The notes: a model not told the origin generated them from the letters alone. Numbered from the stretch's first letter, positions 1 to 8,412 are shown. The stretch: DNA of 64,000 nt from Crossiella sp. CA-258035 (GCF_030064675.1 NZ_CP116413.1:6790001-6854000); one strand, 5' to 3'. Numbers and translations: made by a program.

Positions 1-183
1 AAGGACTTCACCTCGCTGCCCTACAACAAGGTGCAGGCGTTCTCCATCGAGACCGCGGGCACCTTCGACCTGGACGCCGAGCTGGAGCTGTGGTTCAGCG
101 GCCTGGGCAAGGTCCGCCTGGAGTTCCGCGGCGACTCCGACGTCCGCGCCATCGGCCAGCTCATCGCCCAACACACCCTCTAA
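1..183 (+). CDS. PH-domain protein, 3' end only
   Basis: The window opens inside this gene. The 60 visible residues read in frame 1 to a TAA stop and resemble the C-terminal half of a bacterial pleckstrin-homology domain (bPH_1 type): alternating beta strands around LPYNKVQAFSIETAG, then LWFSGLGKVRLEFRG, and a final helix ending AQHTL. Members of this family are small cytosolic proteins of poorly defined function. The start and the upstream context lie outside the window, so only the fold can be suggested. Confidence 0.6.
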   Translation, partial: KDFTSLPYNKVQAFSIETAGTFDLDAELELWFSGLGKVRLEFRGDSDVRAIGQLIAQHTL

Positions 184-199
184 CCCCAACTCCCCCACC

Positions 200-387
200 G
201 TGTTGGCCGATCTCGTACCGCGTGTTGGCCGTTGTCGTACCGCGTGTTAGCCGTTGTCGCACGGCGTGTTGGCCGAAGTGGGACACGGTGTTGGCCGAAG
301 TGGAACGAGCCCGGCTCACCCGGTGTGCGGGAATGGCCAAGACTGCGTACGACTTCGGCCAACACTCCGTACGAGATCGGCCAACAC
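200..387. repeat. 22-bp-period repeat array: five direct plus three inverted copies
   Basis: Five head-to-tail units, each beginning GTGTTGGCC (third copy GTGTTAGCC), start at 200, 222, 244, 266 and 288. After a 12-nt spacer (310-321), three units in the opposite orientation end at 343, 365 and 387; the two outer ones end GGCCAACAC and the inner one is degenerate. The period is exactly 22 bp throughout, so it is not a codon-length repeat, and reading frames across it shift at every unit. The array lies between the PH-domain gene stop and the stop of the opposing sigma-factor gene. Transcribed, it could fold into a large cruciform or hairpin; as DNA it looks like iterons or clustered protein-binding sites. 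There are no unique spacers, so it is not CRISPR. Confidence 0.85.
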
Positions 388-397
388 TCGGGGTGGG

Positions 398-1612
398 TCA
401 GCTCAGCTGTGCCGCCTTGGCCAGTAGGTAGCGCTGTTCTGGCTGGCTGGCGGTGCGGCGGGCGGCGCGGTGGTATGCCTCGGCGGCGGCCTCGGGCTGG
501 TCGTCGAGCTCCAGGAGGTGGGCGCGGACGGCGTCCAGGCGGTGGCTGGCGCGCAGGCGGTCGTCGGCGGCGAGTTCGTCGAGCAGGTCGAGGCCGGCCT
601 TGGCGCCGTTGACCATGGCCAGGGCGATGGCGCGGTTGAGGGTGACCACCGGGTTGGGCGCGATCCGCGCCAGGATGCCGTAGAGCACCAGGATCTGTGG
701 CCAGTCGGTGTCCTCGGGGCGGGCGGCCTCGGCGTGCGTGCCCGCGATCGCGGCCTGTACCAGGTAGGGGCCGAGCGCGCCGGTGGACAGGGTGTGCCGG
801 AGCAGGGTCAGGCCCTCGGTGATGGCGGCCCGGTCCCAGCGGGCGCGGTCCTGCTCGTTGAGCGGGATGAGCGCGCCGTCGGGGCCGGTGCGGGCGGCGC
901 GGCGGGCGTGGGTGAGCAGCATCAGCGCCAGCAGCGCGCCGGTCTCGCTGTCAGCCGGGGCCAGCCGGTGCACCAGGCGGGCCAGCCGGATCGCCTCCGC
1001 GGCCAGCTCGAGGCGTTGCAGCTCTTCGCCGCTGGAGGCGGTGTAGCCCTCGTTGAAGATCAGGTACAGCACGTGCAGCACCACCCGGAGCCGCTCGTCC
1101 CGCTCCCGCGCCGGCGGCGGGCCGAAGGCGGAGCCGGTGGCCTTGATCCGCGCCTTGGCCCGGCTGATCCGCTGCGCCATGGTCGCCTCGGGCACCAGGA
1201 AGGCGCTGGCGATCTGCGCGGTGCTCAGGCCTCCGACCGCGCGCAGGGTCAGCGCGAGCTGGGACGGGGCGCTCAGCTCGGGGTGGCAGCACAGGAACAG
1301 CAGGGTGAGCGAGTCGTCCCGCGCCGGTGGTCCGTCCGGGGCGGGGGCCTCCGGGTCGAGCGCGAATGCCTGTTCCCGGCGGCGGCGGGCCGAGTCGCTG
1401 CGCCAGGCGTCGGTGAGCCGCCGGGTGGCCACGGTCAGCAGCCAGCCGCGCGGGTTCTCCGGCGGCCCGGCCGCCCACTGGGTGCTCGCGTCCAGCAGGG
1501 CTTCCTGCACGGCGTCCTCGCAGGCGTCGAACTGGCCGTGCCGCCGGACGAGGACGCCGAGGACCTGGGGCGCGAGCTCGCGGATCAGGTCCTCGACGTC
1601 TGGCTTGTTCAC
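398..1612 (-). CDS. ECF42-type RNA polymerase sigma factor with C-terminal TPR extension
   Basis: A 404-residue protein, about twice the size of a simple ECF sigma factor. Residues 1-75 hold the sigma-2 region and residues about 105-165 the sigma-4 region, with an LSTAQIASAFLVPEATMAQR helix-turn-helix. The remaining 240 residues are the helical, TPR-like tail that defines the ECF42 group, where it is needed for activity and stands in for an anti-sigma factor. The GTG start at 1612 overlaps the stop of the upstream YCII gene by four bases (GTGA), so the pair is translationally coupled. ECF42 genes are typically paired with YCII/DGPF genes, as here. It presumably directs transcription of its own operon; other targets cannot be seen. 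Confidence 0.9.
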   Translation of the reverse strand: MNKPDVEDLIRELAPQVLGVLVRRHGQFDACEDAVQEALLDASTQWAAGPPENPRGWLLTVATRRLTDAWRSDSARRRREQAFALDPEAPAPDGPPARDDSLTLLFLCCHPELSAPSQLALTLRAVGGLSTAQIASAFLVPEATMAQRISRAKARIKATGSAFGPPPARERDERLRVVLHVLYLIFNEGYTASSGEELQRLELAAEAIRLARLVHRLAPADSETGALLALMLLTHARRAARTGPDGALIPLNEQDRARWDRAAITEGLTLLRHTLSTGALGPYLVQAAIAGTHAEAARPEDTDWPQILVLYGILARIAPNPVVTLNRAIALAMVNGAKAGLDLLDELAADDRLRASHRLDAVRAHLLELDDQPEAAAEAYHRAARRTASQPEQRYLLAKAAQLS

Positions 1613-1983
1613 ATCTCCAGCTCCATGCCGCCGGAGAACATCACCGGCCGGACCTCAATCGCCAGTCCGGGGACCTTGGTGTCCGGGATCAGCTTGGCCA
1701 GCTCCAGCGCCCGTTCCTTGCTCTCGCATTCGACCAGGTAGAAGCCGCCCATGAACTCCTTGGCCTCCAGGAAAGGGCCGTCGGTGACCACCGGCTGCCC
1801 CTCGGCCCCGCGCACCACCGCGCTGGCGGCCGGGTCGGCCAGGGCCTGGGTCAGGATCAGCTCGCCGGAGGCCTGGATGGTGCGGATGAACTCGCCGTGG
1901 CCCTCCCCGATCGCGGCGCGTTCCTCCTCGGTCAGCGCGTCCAGGATGGCCGGGTTGACCTGCATGATCAGCAAGAACTTCAC
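1609..1983 (-). CDS. YCII/DGPF-domain protein, partner of the ECF42 sigma factor
   Basis: A 124-residue ferredoxin-like alpha/beta protein of the YCII-related family, with VVTDGPFLEAKEFMGGFYLVE carrying the DGPF signature. A longer in-frame opening exists upstream, but the GTG at 1983 is preferred: it follows a GAGGAG ribosome site by six bases and gives the family N-terminus VKFLLIMQVNP. The biochemical role of DGPF proteins is not settled; they almost always travel with ECF41/42-type sigma factors. It is the first gene of the two-gene operon and couples to the sigma factor through a four-base overlap. Confidence 0.85.
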   Translation of the reverse strand: MKFLLIMQVNPAILDALTEEERAAIGEGHGEFIRTIQASGELILTQALADPAASAVVRGAEGQPVVTDGPFLEAKEFMGGFYLVECESKERALELAKLIPDTKVPGLAIEVRPVMFSGGMELEM

Positions 1984-2112
1984 GACGTGCTCCTCGTGTC
2001 CACGACGCCCCCGTTGGGCACCGTACACACCCTGATCGGAGCCGGTCCGCCGATCTCGACACGTCCCCGGCACAAGTCGCTCTTTTTTTCGGCGCAGGAT
2101 CGGACTAACGTT

Positions 2113-2129
2113 GTGTATACCGTATGCAC
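2113..2129. promoter_or_regulatory. Putative GntR-type operator and promoter of the formate dehydrogenase operon
   Basis: GTGTATACCGTATGCAC is a 17-bp palindrome with a single mismatched pair, centred at 2121, 17 bp before the chosen fdsG start. It contains a TACCGT -10-like hexamer (2118-2123), so a bound protein would block initiation. GTATAC-type half sites are common for GntR/FadR-family regulators; no such regulator is encoded nearby, so the trans factor is unknown. Confidence 0.45.
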
Positions 2130-2145
2130 GATGGGAGACACGGGC

Positions 2146-2631
2146 ATGCCGACAAACACGGGCGAGCCTTCGATGATGGACCGGGTGCGCTCGGTGGTCG
2201 ACCGGCATCGCGGTGATCGGGGCGCGCTGCTGCCGATCCTGCACAGCCTGCAGGCCGAGTTCGGCTTCATCGAGGCGGCGATGGTCCCGGTGCTGGCCGC
2301 CGAGCTGAACCTGTCCAGGGCCGAGGTGCACGGCGTGGTGACCTTCTACCACGACTTCCGCGCCGAACCCGCCGGTCGGACCGTGGTCAAGCTGTGCCGC
2401 GCCGAGGCCTGCCAGTCCGTGGGCGCGGAGGACCTGGTCGCGCACGCCGAGGCCAGGCTGGGCAGCAAGCTCGGCTCGACCACCCCGGACGGCCGGGTGA
2501 CCCTGGAGCAGGTGTTCTGCCTGGGCAACTGCGCGCTGGGACCGGCGGGTCAGGTGAACGGGCGCTTGTACGGACGACTGGACCCGGCGAGACTCGATGG
2601 CATCCTCGACGCGGAGGCGGAACGCGCATGA
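2146..2631 (+). CDS. fdsG: NAD-dependent formate dehydrogenase gamma subunit (NuoE-like)
   Basis: A 161-residue thioredoxin-fold [2Fe-2S] protein homologous to NuoE. The four cluster ligands are visible as CRAEACQS (two cysteines) and CLGNCALGP (two cysteines). The N-terminal helical region ends in VHGVVTFYHDF, typical of the family. In the Fds complex it relays electrons next to the FMN-carrying beta subunit. ATG 2146 is preferred over ATG 2131 because GGGAG lies eight bases upstream of it. The stop overlaps the fdsB start (ATGA). First gene of a four-gene operon whose order G-B-A-D matches soluble, oxygen-tolerant formate dehydrogenases. Confidence 0.9.
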   Translation: MPTNTGEPSMMDRVRSVVDRHRGDRGALLPILHSLQAEFGFIEAAMVPVLAAELNLSRAEVHGVVTFYHDFRAEPAGRTVVKLCRAEACQSVGAEDLVAHAEARLGSKLGSTTPDGRVTLEQVFCLGNCALGPAGQVNGRLYGRLDPARLDGILDAEAERA

Positions 2632-4181
2632 CGATCACGGTTTTTGTGCCCCGCGACTCCGCCGCCTGTTCGGTGGGGGCGGACGCGGTGGCGAGCGCGA
2701 TCAGCCGAGGAGCCGCGGCCGCTGGGATCGAGGTGCGCCTGGTGCGCAACGGATCCCGCGGCATGCTGTGGCTGGAGCCGCTGGTGGAGGTGGCCACCGA
2801 CGCGGGCCGGATCGGCTACGGGCCGGTCTCCGCGAGCGAGGTGCCCGAACTGGTCAAGGCGGGACTGTTCACCGGCGGCGCGCACAAGAAACGCCTTGGC
2901 CTGGTCGAGGAGCTGCCGTGGATGGTCGCACAGCAGCGGCTGTGCTTCGCCAGGGTCGGCGTCACCGACCCGGTCTCCGCCGATGACTACCTGGCCAACG
3001 GCGGCATGGCCGGACTGCGGCGGGCGCTGGCCATGGATCCGGCCGAGGTGGTCAAGGAGGTCACCGACTCCGGGCTGCGCGGCCGCGGCGGCGCGGGCTT
3101 CCCGGCCGGGATCAAGTGGAACACCGTGCTCAAGGCCGACGGCGAGCTGAAGTTCGTCTGCTGCAACGCCGACGAGGGCGACTCCGGCACCTTCGCCGAC
3201 CGGATGCTGATCGAGGGCGACCCGTTCTGCCTGATCGAGGGCATGGCCATCGCGGCGTACGCCACCGGGGCCACCGAGGGGTACGTGTACCTGCGCTCGG
3301 AGTACCCGGACGCGGTGGCCACCCTGCGCCAGGCCATCGAGGTGGCCTACGCGCGCGGCTGGCTCGGCCAGGACTACTTGGGCTCTGGGCAGCGCTTCGA
3401 CCTGTTCGTGCGGGTCGGCGCGGGCGCCTACATCTGCGGTGAAGAGACCTCGATGCTGGAGAGCCTGGAGGGCAAACGCGGGATGGTGCGGGCGAAACCG
3501 CCCATCCCGGCGATCACCGGCCTGTTCGGCAAGCCGACCGTGGTGAACAACGTGCTCACCCTGGCCTCGGTGCCCAGCATCCTGGCCCACGGCGCGGCGG
3601 CCTACGCCGCGCTGGGGGTGGGCCGCTCGCTGGGCACCCAGGTCTTCCAGCTGGCGGGCAACATCAAGCACGGCGGGGTGTTCGAGACCGCCTTCGGCAT
3701 GTCGCTGGCCGAGCTGGTCAACGACTACGGCGGCGGCACCCGGTCCGGGCGGCCGGTGCGCGCCGTCCAGGTCGGCGGACCGCTGGGCGCGTACATCCCG
3801 GCGTCCACAATGGACATTCCTTTGGACTACGAGGCGTTCGCCGCGGCACAGGCGATGCTCGGGCACGGCGGCATCGTGGTCTTCGACGACACCGTGGACA
3901 TGGCGGCCATGGCCCGTTTCGCCATGGAGTTCTGCGCCGAGGAGTCCTGCGGCAAGTGCACCCCGTGCCGGGTGGGCTCGGTGCGCGGGGTGGAGACGAT
4001 CGACCGGATCGTCGCGGGCGTCGACCCGGACAACAACCTCGCGCTGCTGGGCGATCTGTGCGAGCTGATGACCGAAGGTTCGCTTTGCGCGATGGGCGGG
4101 TTGACGCCGAACCCGGTCCTGTCCGCGCTGCGGCACTTCCCGGATGACTTCACCGCCCGTCACGAGGGGACGGCACCATGA
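2628..4181 (+). CDS. fdsB: NAD-dependent formate dehydrogenase beta subunit (NuoF-like)
   Basis: A 517-residue flavoprotein that passes electrons from the Fds complex to NAD+. About 110 N-terminal residues form a thioredoxin-like domain, followed by the NuoF core: GRGGAGFPAGIKW near residue 152 (NADH site), NADEGDSGTFADR and GAYICGEETSMLESLEGKRG (FMN site), and ESCGKCTPCRVG near residue 440, which with a later cysteine binds a [4Fe-4S] cluster. It is coupled to both neighbours by ATGA overlaps. Around 3802-3825 the codons ACA, ATT, CCT and TTG break the otherwise GC-rich usage at one copy of the dispersed GTCCACAATGGAC motif. Confidence 0.95.
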   Translation: MTITVFVPRDSAACSVGADAVASAISRGAAAAGIEVRLVRNGSRGMLWLEPLVEVATDAGRIGYGPVSASEVPELVKAGLFTGGAHKKRLGLVEELPWMVAQQRLCFARVGVTDPVSADDYLANGGMAGLRRALAMDPAEVVKEVTDSGLRGRGGAGFPAGIKWNTVLKADGELKFVCCNADEGDSGTFADRMLIEGDPFCLIEGMAIAAYATGATEGYVYLRSEYPDAVATLRQAIEVAYARGWLGQDYLGSGQRFDLFVRVGAGAYICGEETSMLESLEGKRGMVRAKPPIPAITGLFGKPTVVNNVLTLASVPSILAHGAAAYAALGVGRSLGTQVFQLAGNIKHGGVFETAFGMSLAELVNDYGGGTRSGRPVRAVQVGGPLGAYIPASTMDIPLDYEAFAAAQAMLGHGGIVVFDDTVDMAAMARFAMEFCAEESCGKCTPCRVGSVRGVETIDRIVAGVDPDNNLALLGDLCELMTEGSLCAMGGLTPNPVLSALRHFPDDFTARHEGTAP

Positions 4182-6982
4182 CCCTGTTCAAGGAACACGA
4201 CCTCGGCACCCCGGCCAAACCCGGCGAGGCCACCGTCAGCATCGAGGTCGACGGCATGCCGGTGCGGGTGCCCGAGGGCACCTCGGTGATGCGCGCCGCG
4301 GCCGAGACCGGCATCGACATCCCCAAGCTGTGCGCCACCGACTCGTTGGAGGCCTTCGGTTCCTGCCGGCTGTGCCTGGTCGAGATCGACGGCCGCCGCG
4401 GCACTCCGGCCTCCTGCACCACGCCGGTGGCCGAGGGCATGCGGGTCAGCACCCAGTCGCCGAAGCTGGAGAAGCTGCGGCAGGGCGTGCTGGAGCTCTA
4501 CATCTCCGACCACCCGCTGGACTGCCTGACCTGTTCGGCCAACGGGGACTGCGAGCTGCAGGACATGTCCGGCGTGGTCGGGCTGCGGCAGGTGCGCTAC
4601 GGCTACGAGGGCGAGAACCACCTCGACCTGGAAACCGACAGCAGCAACCCCTACTTCGACTTCACCCCGTCCAAGTGCATCGCCTGCTCCCGCTGTGTGC
4701 GGGCCTGCGGCGAGGTGCAGGGCACCTTCGCGCTGACCATCGAGGGCCGGGGCTTCGACTCCAAGGTCTCCGCGGGCGCGGGCGAGCTGTTCATGGACTC
4801 CGAGTGCGTCTCCTGCGGGGCCTGCGTGCAGGCCTGCCCGACCGCGACACTCCAGGAGAAGTCGGTCATCGAGCTGGGCATGCCCACCCGCAGCGTGATC
4901 ACCACCTGCGCCTACTGCGGGGTCGGCTGCTCGTTCAAGGCCGAGCTGCGCGGCACCGAGCTGGTGCGGATGGTGCCGTACAAGGACGGCGGCGCGAACG
5001 AGGGCCACTCCTGCGTCAAGGGCCGCTTCGCCTTCGGCTACGCCACCCACCCGGACCGCCAGCTCGAACCGATGGTGCGGGACAGCATCGAGGAGCCGTG
5101 GCGGGTGGTGGACTGGGAGACCGCGATCACCACCGTGGCCACGAAGATGCGTGAGATCCAGGCCCGCCACGGCCCGGCCTCGATTGGTGGCATCACCTCC
5201 TCCCGGTGCACCAACGAGGAGGTCTACGCGGTGCAGAAGATGGTCCGCGCGGCCTTCGGCAACAACAACGTGGACACCTGCGCCCGGGTCTGCCACTCCC
5301 CCACCGGCTACGGCCTCAAGCAGACCTTCGGCACCAGCGCGGGCACCCAGGACTTCAAGTCGGTGGCGCGGGCCGATGTGATCGTGGTGATCGGGGCCAA
5401 CCCGACCGACGGCCACCCGGTGTTCGCCTCCAGGATGAAGAAGCGGCTGCGCGAGGGCGCCAAGCTGGTGGTGATCGACCCGCGCCGGATCGACCTGGTC
5501 CGCTCCCCGCACATCGAGGCCCAGCACCACCTCCAGCTCAAGCCGGGCGCGAACGTGGCCGTGGTGAACGCGATGGCACACGTGATCGTCACCGAAGGTC
5601 TCGTCGATCAGTCCTTTGTGGACGAACGGTGTGAGGGCTTCGAGGACTGGGCGGAGTTCATCGCCAGGCCGGAGAACAGCCCGGAGGCCACCGAGGAGCT
5701 CAGCGGGGTCCCGGCAGCCGAGCTGCGCGCGGCGGCCCGGCTCTACGCCACCGGCGGCAACGCGGCCATCTACTACGGCCTCGGTGTCACCGAGCACAGC
5801 CAGGGCTCCACCATGGTGATGGGCATGGCGAACCTGGCCATGGCCACCGGCAACATCGGCCGCGACGGCGTGGGCGTGAACCCGTTGCGGGGGCAGAACA
5901 ACGTGCAGGGCTCCTGCGACATGGGCTCCTTCCCGCACGAGCTGCCGGGCTACCGGCACGTCTCCGACGAGGCGGTCCGCGAGGTCTTCGAGACCCTGTG
6001 GCAGCGGCCGATCCTGGCCGAGCCGGGCCTGCGCATCCCCAACATGTTCGACGCCGCCATCGACGGCAGCTTCCGGGCGCTGTTCGTGCACGGTGAGGAC
6101 ATCGCCCAGTCCGACCCCAACACCAACCACGTCTTCAGCGCGCTGCGGGCGATGGACCTGGTGGTGGTGCAGGACCTGTTCCTCAACGAGACCGCGAAGT
6201 TCGCGCACGTCTTCCTGCCGGGCACCTCGTTCCTGGAGAAGGACGGCACCTTCACCAACGCCGAACGCCGGATCAACCGGGTCCGCCCGGTGATGGCGCC
6301 CAAGACCGGCAAGCACGAGTGGCAGATCGTGGCCGAGATCGCCCAGGCCATGGACTACCCGATGTCCTGGCACAGCACCAGCGAGATCATGGACGAGATC
6401 GCCGCCACCACGCCCACCTTCGCCGGGGTCAGCTTCGAGCGGCTGGACAAGCTGGGCAGCATCCAGTGGCCCTGCAACGCCAACGCGCCGGAAGGCACGC
6501 CGATCATGCACGTGGACGGCTTCGTCCGCGGCAAGGGCCACTTCGTGCCGACCACCTACGTGCCCACCCAGGAACGCAGCACCCGCAAGTTCCCGCTGAT
6601 CCTGACCACCGGCCGGATCCTCAGCCAGTACAACGTGGGCGCGCAGACCCGGCGCACCAAGAACGTGGTCTGGCACCCGGAGGACCTCCTGGAGATCCAC
6701 CCGCACGACGCGGAGGTGCGCGGCATCAACGACGGTGACGAGGTCTCACTGGCCAGCAGGGTCGGTGAGACGACATTGCGCGCGGTGCTCTCGGACCGGA
6801 TGCCGGTCGGCGTCGTCTACACCACCTTCCACCACCCGGTCACCGGGGCGAACGTGGTCACCACGGAGAACTCCGACTGGGCCACCAACTGCCCCGAGTA
6901 CAAGGTCACCGCGGTCCAGGTCGGACTGCGCGGCCCGGTTGCCCCGTCCCAGGCCGGAACGGCCGAAGCACTGGTGGAGTAA
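4178..6982 (+). CDS. fdsA: NAD-dependent formate dehydrogenase catalytic alpha subunit (molybdopterin)
   Basis: A 934-residue catalytic subunit oxidising formate to CO2 at a bis-molybdopterin guanine dinucleotide centre. In order it has an N-terminal [2Fe-2S] ferredoxin domain (CRLCLVEI region), a NuoG-type HPLDCLTC [4Fe-4S] site, two ferredoxin clusters (CIACSRCVRACG and CVSCGACVQACP), the proximal CAYCGVGC...C cluster, and the molybdopterin domains including the C-terminal dinucleotide-binding region. The metal ligand is cysteine 372 in VDTCARVCHSPTG, where some enzymes carry selenocysteine; the following histidine is present. The start overlaps the fdsB stop. No fdhD sulfurtransferase or cofactor genes are in the window, so maturation factors must lie elsewhere. 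Confidence 0.95.
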   Translation: MTLFKEHDLGTPAKPGEATVSIEVDGMPVRVPEGTSVMRAAAETGIDIPKLCATDSLEAFGSCRLCLVEIDGRRGTPASCTTPVAEGMRVSTQSPKLEKLRQGVLELYISDHPLDCLTCSANGDCELQDMSGVVGLRQVRYGYEGENHLDLETDSSNPYFDFTPSKCIACSRCVRACGEVQGTFALTIEGRGFDSKVSAGAGELFMDSECVSCGACVQACPTATLQEKSVIELGMPTRSVITTCAYCGVGCSFKAELRGTELVRMVPYKDGGANEGHSCVKGRFAFGYATHPDRQLEPMVRDSIEEPWRVVDWETAITTVATKMREIQARHGPASIGGITSSRCTNEEVYAVQKMVRAAFGNNNVDTCARVCHSPTGYGLKQTFGTSAGTQDFKSVARADVIVVIGANPTDGHPVFASRMKKRLREGAKLVVIDPRRIDLVRSPHIEAQHHLQLKPGANVAVVNAMAHVIVTEGLVDQSFVDERCEGFEDWAEFIARPENSPEATEELSGVPAAELRAAARLYATGGNAAIYYGLGVTEHSQGSTMVMGMANLAMATGNIGRDGVGVNPLRGQNNVQGSCDMGSFPHELPGYRHVSDEAVREVFETLWQRPILAEPGLRIPNMFDAAIDGSFRALFVHGEDIAQSDPNTNHVFSALRAMDLVVVQDLFLNETAKFAHVFLPGTSFLEKDGTFTNAERRINRVRPVMAPKTGKHEWQIVAEIAQAMDYPMSWHSTSEIMDEIAATTPTFAGVSFERLDKLGSIQWPCNANAPEGTPIMHVDGFVRGKGHFVPTTYVPTQERSTRKFPLILTTGRILSQYNVGAQTRRTKNVVWHPEDLLEIHPHDAEVRGINDGDEVSLASRVGETTLRAVLSDRMPVGVVYTTFHHPVTGANVVTTENSDWATNCPEYKVTAVQVGLRGPVAPSQAGTAEALVE

Positions 6983-6985
6983 CGC

Positions 6986-7204
6986 ATGTCGACCACGTCC
7001 CAGTCACCCCAGGTGCGGCTGATCAACGAGATCGCGGCCCAGTTCGAGGGCCAGCCGGTGCAGCGGGCCTCGGCGGCCATCGCCGAGCACGTCCGCGCCT
7101 TCTGGGACCCGCGCATGCGCGCGGACCTCAACCGCCAGCTCACCGACAACCCCGGGGCGCTGACCCCGCTGGCACTGGCGGCGGCCACCCTGTTGCGCGG
7201 CTGA
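6986..7204 (+). CDS. fdsD: Formate dehydrogenase delta subunit
   Basis: A 72-residue protein matching the small FdsD family, with the conserved LINEIAAQF opening and the VRAFWDPRMRADL segment that identifies it. FdsD is needed for a fully active soluble Fds complex. It starts three bases after the fdsA stop and closes the operon. It has no cofactor-binding cysteines, as expected. Confidence 0.85.
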   Translation: MSTTSQSPQVRLINEIAAQFEGQPVQRASAAIAEHVRAFWDPRMRADLNRQLTDNPGALTPLALAAATLLRG

Positions 7205-7248
7205 GCCCCTCGCGCCCGTTCCGGTCCATCGGGACGGGCGCGATGGGT

Positions 7249-7254
7249 TAGGCT
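7249..7254 (+). promoter_or_regulatory. -10 element of a leaderless transcript
   Basis: TAGGCT ends six bases before the GTG at 7261, the spacing at which actinobacterial transcripts begin on the first base of the start codon. No convincing -35 hexamer is seen. It would drive the leader peptide and the methyltransferase behind it. Confidence 0.45.
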
Positions 7255-7260
7255 GGCGGT

Positions 7261-7296
7261 GTGACCTGTCCTGTGTTCGCCGCGGTCGTTCGCTGA
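7261..7296 (+). CDS. Possible 11-residue leader peptide upstream of the methyltransferase
   Basis: A GTG codon at the predicted transcription start opens an 11-codon reading frame, VTCPVFAAVVR, ended by TGA. Five bases later comes a small perfect hairpin, and the methyltransferase starts 48 bases after the leader stop. Leaderless short reading frames ahead of enzymes are common in actinobacteria and can act as attenuators. The single cysteine codon at position 3 and the terminal arginine are the only clues to what it might sense. No homologue is recognised, and it could be a chance frame. Confidence 0.35.
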   Translation: MTCPVFAAVVR

Positions 7297-7300
7297 GCCC

Positions 7301-7316
7301 GCTCCGTTTCCGGAGC
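7301..7316 (+). promoter_or_regulatory. Small hairpin after the leader peptide
   Basis: GCTCCG, loop TTTC, CGGAGC: a perfect six-pair stem between the leader stop and the methyltransferase start. It lacks a T tract. It could be an attenuator element or a simple mRNA structure. Confidence 0.35.
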
Positions 7317-7344
7317 CCCTCAGCCGAACCAGCGGAACAGGACC

Positions 7345-8412
7345 ATGAACACGGGTTTCTTCGACGACGGCCGGATCTGGCTGTCCGCGCGGGACGCACC
7401 GCGCCCACAGAACATTGTTGAGACAGACGACCGGATCGCCGCGGCCGAGGCGCTGAGGCTGTGCCGGAGCGGGGTTTTCCTGCTCTGGCAAGGAGAGTGG
7501 ACTGGCGCGCGGCGGTTGCTGCGGGCGATGGACCGCCGGATGCCGTGGCGCGGCGGGGACTTCGGGCGGTGGCGGCAGCACCGGGCGTTGCGGGCGGCGG
7601 TGCTCGGGCGGGTGCTGGTGCCACTGGACATCCCCGGCGCGCCGCCGATGACACCGGCCGCCTGCGCGCAGGTCTACGGCGCGATCGACCGACCCGCGGT
7701 GGTGTCGGCACGGGAGCTGCTCGGGGTGCTCGGCGCGTACGAGTGGCGGCGGCAGGGGGTGTTCGTGCCGGGCCTTGGCGCGCGGATCCACCCGCACTAC
7801 GGCGTCTTCCCACCGACCCGCCACGAGTACGTCGACCTGGTGGCCAAGACCGAACCATCGGCAGGCAGGCTGGCCTTCGACATCGGCACCGGCACCGGAG
7901 TCCTCGCCGCGGTGCTCGCCCAGCGCGGTTTCCAAGTCGTGGCAACGGATCTCGACCCCAGGGCGGTGGACTGCGCCAGGGACAACCTGCGCCGCCTCGG
8001 ACTGCGGGCCGAGGTCCGCCAGACCGACCTCTTCCCGCCGGAACGCGCGGACCTGGTGGTGTGCAACCCGCCCTGGCTGCCCGGCCGGGTGCGCGGCGGC
8101 CTGGACCGCGGCGTGTTCGATCCCGGCGGCCGGATGCTGACCGCGTTCCTGGACCGCCTGCCCCGGCACCTGCGGCCCGGCGGTGAGGGCTGGCTGGTGC
8201 TCTCCGACCTGGCCGAACTACTGGGCCTGCGCGAACCCGGCGCGCTGGCCGCCGCGATCACGGCCGGCGGACTGCGGGTGCTGGGCACCAGCTCGGTCCG
8301 GCCCCGGCATCCCAGGGCCACCTCGGCGGCCGGGCCGCTGGCCGCGGCGCGGGCCGCCGAGGTGGTCACCCTGTGGCGGTTGGGCGTAACTCAGCCGCGG
8401 GCGCAGCGGTAA
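7345..8412 (+). CDS. Class I SAM-dependent methyltransferase, HemK/PrmC-like
   Basis: A 355-residue protein with an N-terminal helical region of about 165 residues and a Rossmann methyltransferase domain. The SAM motif is FDIGTGTGVLAAVLA near residue 180, then ATDLDPRAVDCARDN, and the catalytic-loop signature VVCNPPWLPG near residue 235. NPPW in place of the usual NPPY is typical of N5-glutamine-type and related N-methyltransferases. The substrate is not clear: the N-terminal half does not look like a release-factor-binding domain. The last 22 bases overlap the convergent esterase gene. Confidence 0.75.
   Translation: MNTGFFDDGRIWLSARDAPRPQNIVETDDRIAAAEALRLCRSGVFLLWQGEWTGARRLLRAMDRRMPWRGGDFGRWRQHRALRAAVLGRVLVPLDIPGAPPMTPAACAQVYGAIDRPAVVSARELLGVLGAYEWRRQGVFVPGLGARIHPHYGVFPPTRHEYVDLVAKTEPSAGRLAFDIGTGTGVLAAVLAQRGFQVVATDLDPRAVDCARDNLRRLGLRAEVRQTDLFPPERADLVVCNPPWLPGRVRGGLDRGVFDPGGRMLTAFLDRLPRHLRPGGEGWLVLSDLAELLGLREPGALAAAITAGGLRVLGTSSVRPRHPRATSAAGPLAAARAAEVVTLWRLGVTQPRAQR

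Noticed and set aside
200-387. Possible CRISPR array
   Set aside because: The units follow each other without spacers and change orientation; there are no cas genes.
470-1741. Long plus-strand open frame antisense to the ECF42 sigma factor
   Set aside because: Its translation is Gly/Val/Ala-rich with no domain, while the minus strand has clear sigma motifs; it is a GC-rich shadow.
5291-5293. Selenocysteine at the formate dehydrogenase active site
   Set aside because: The codon is TGC, a normal cysteine; no TGA or SECIS-like need arises.
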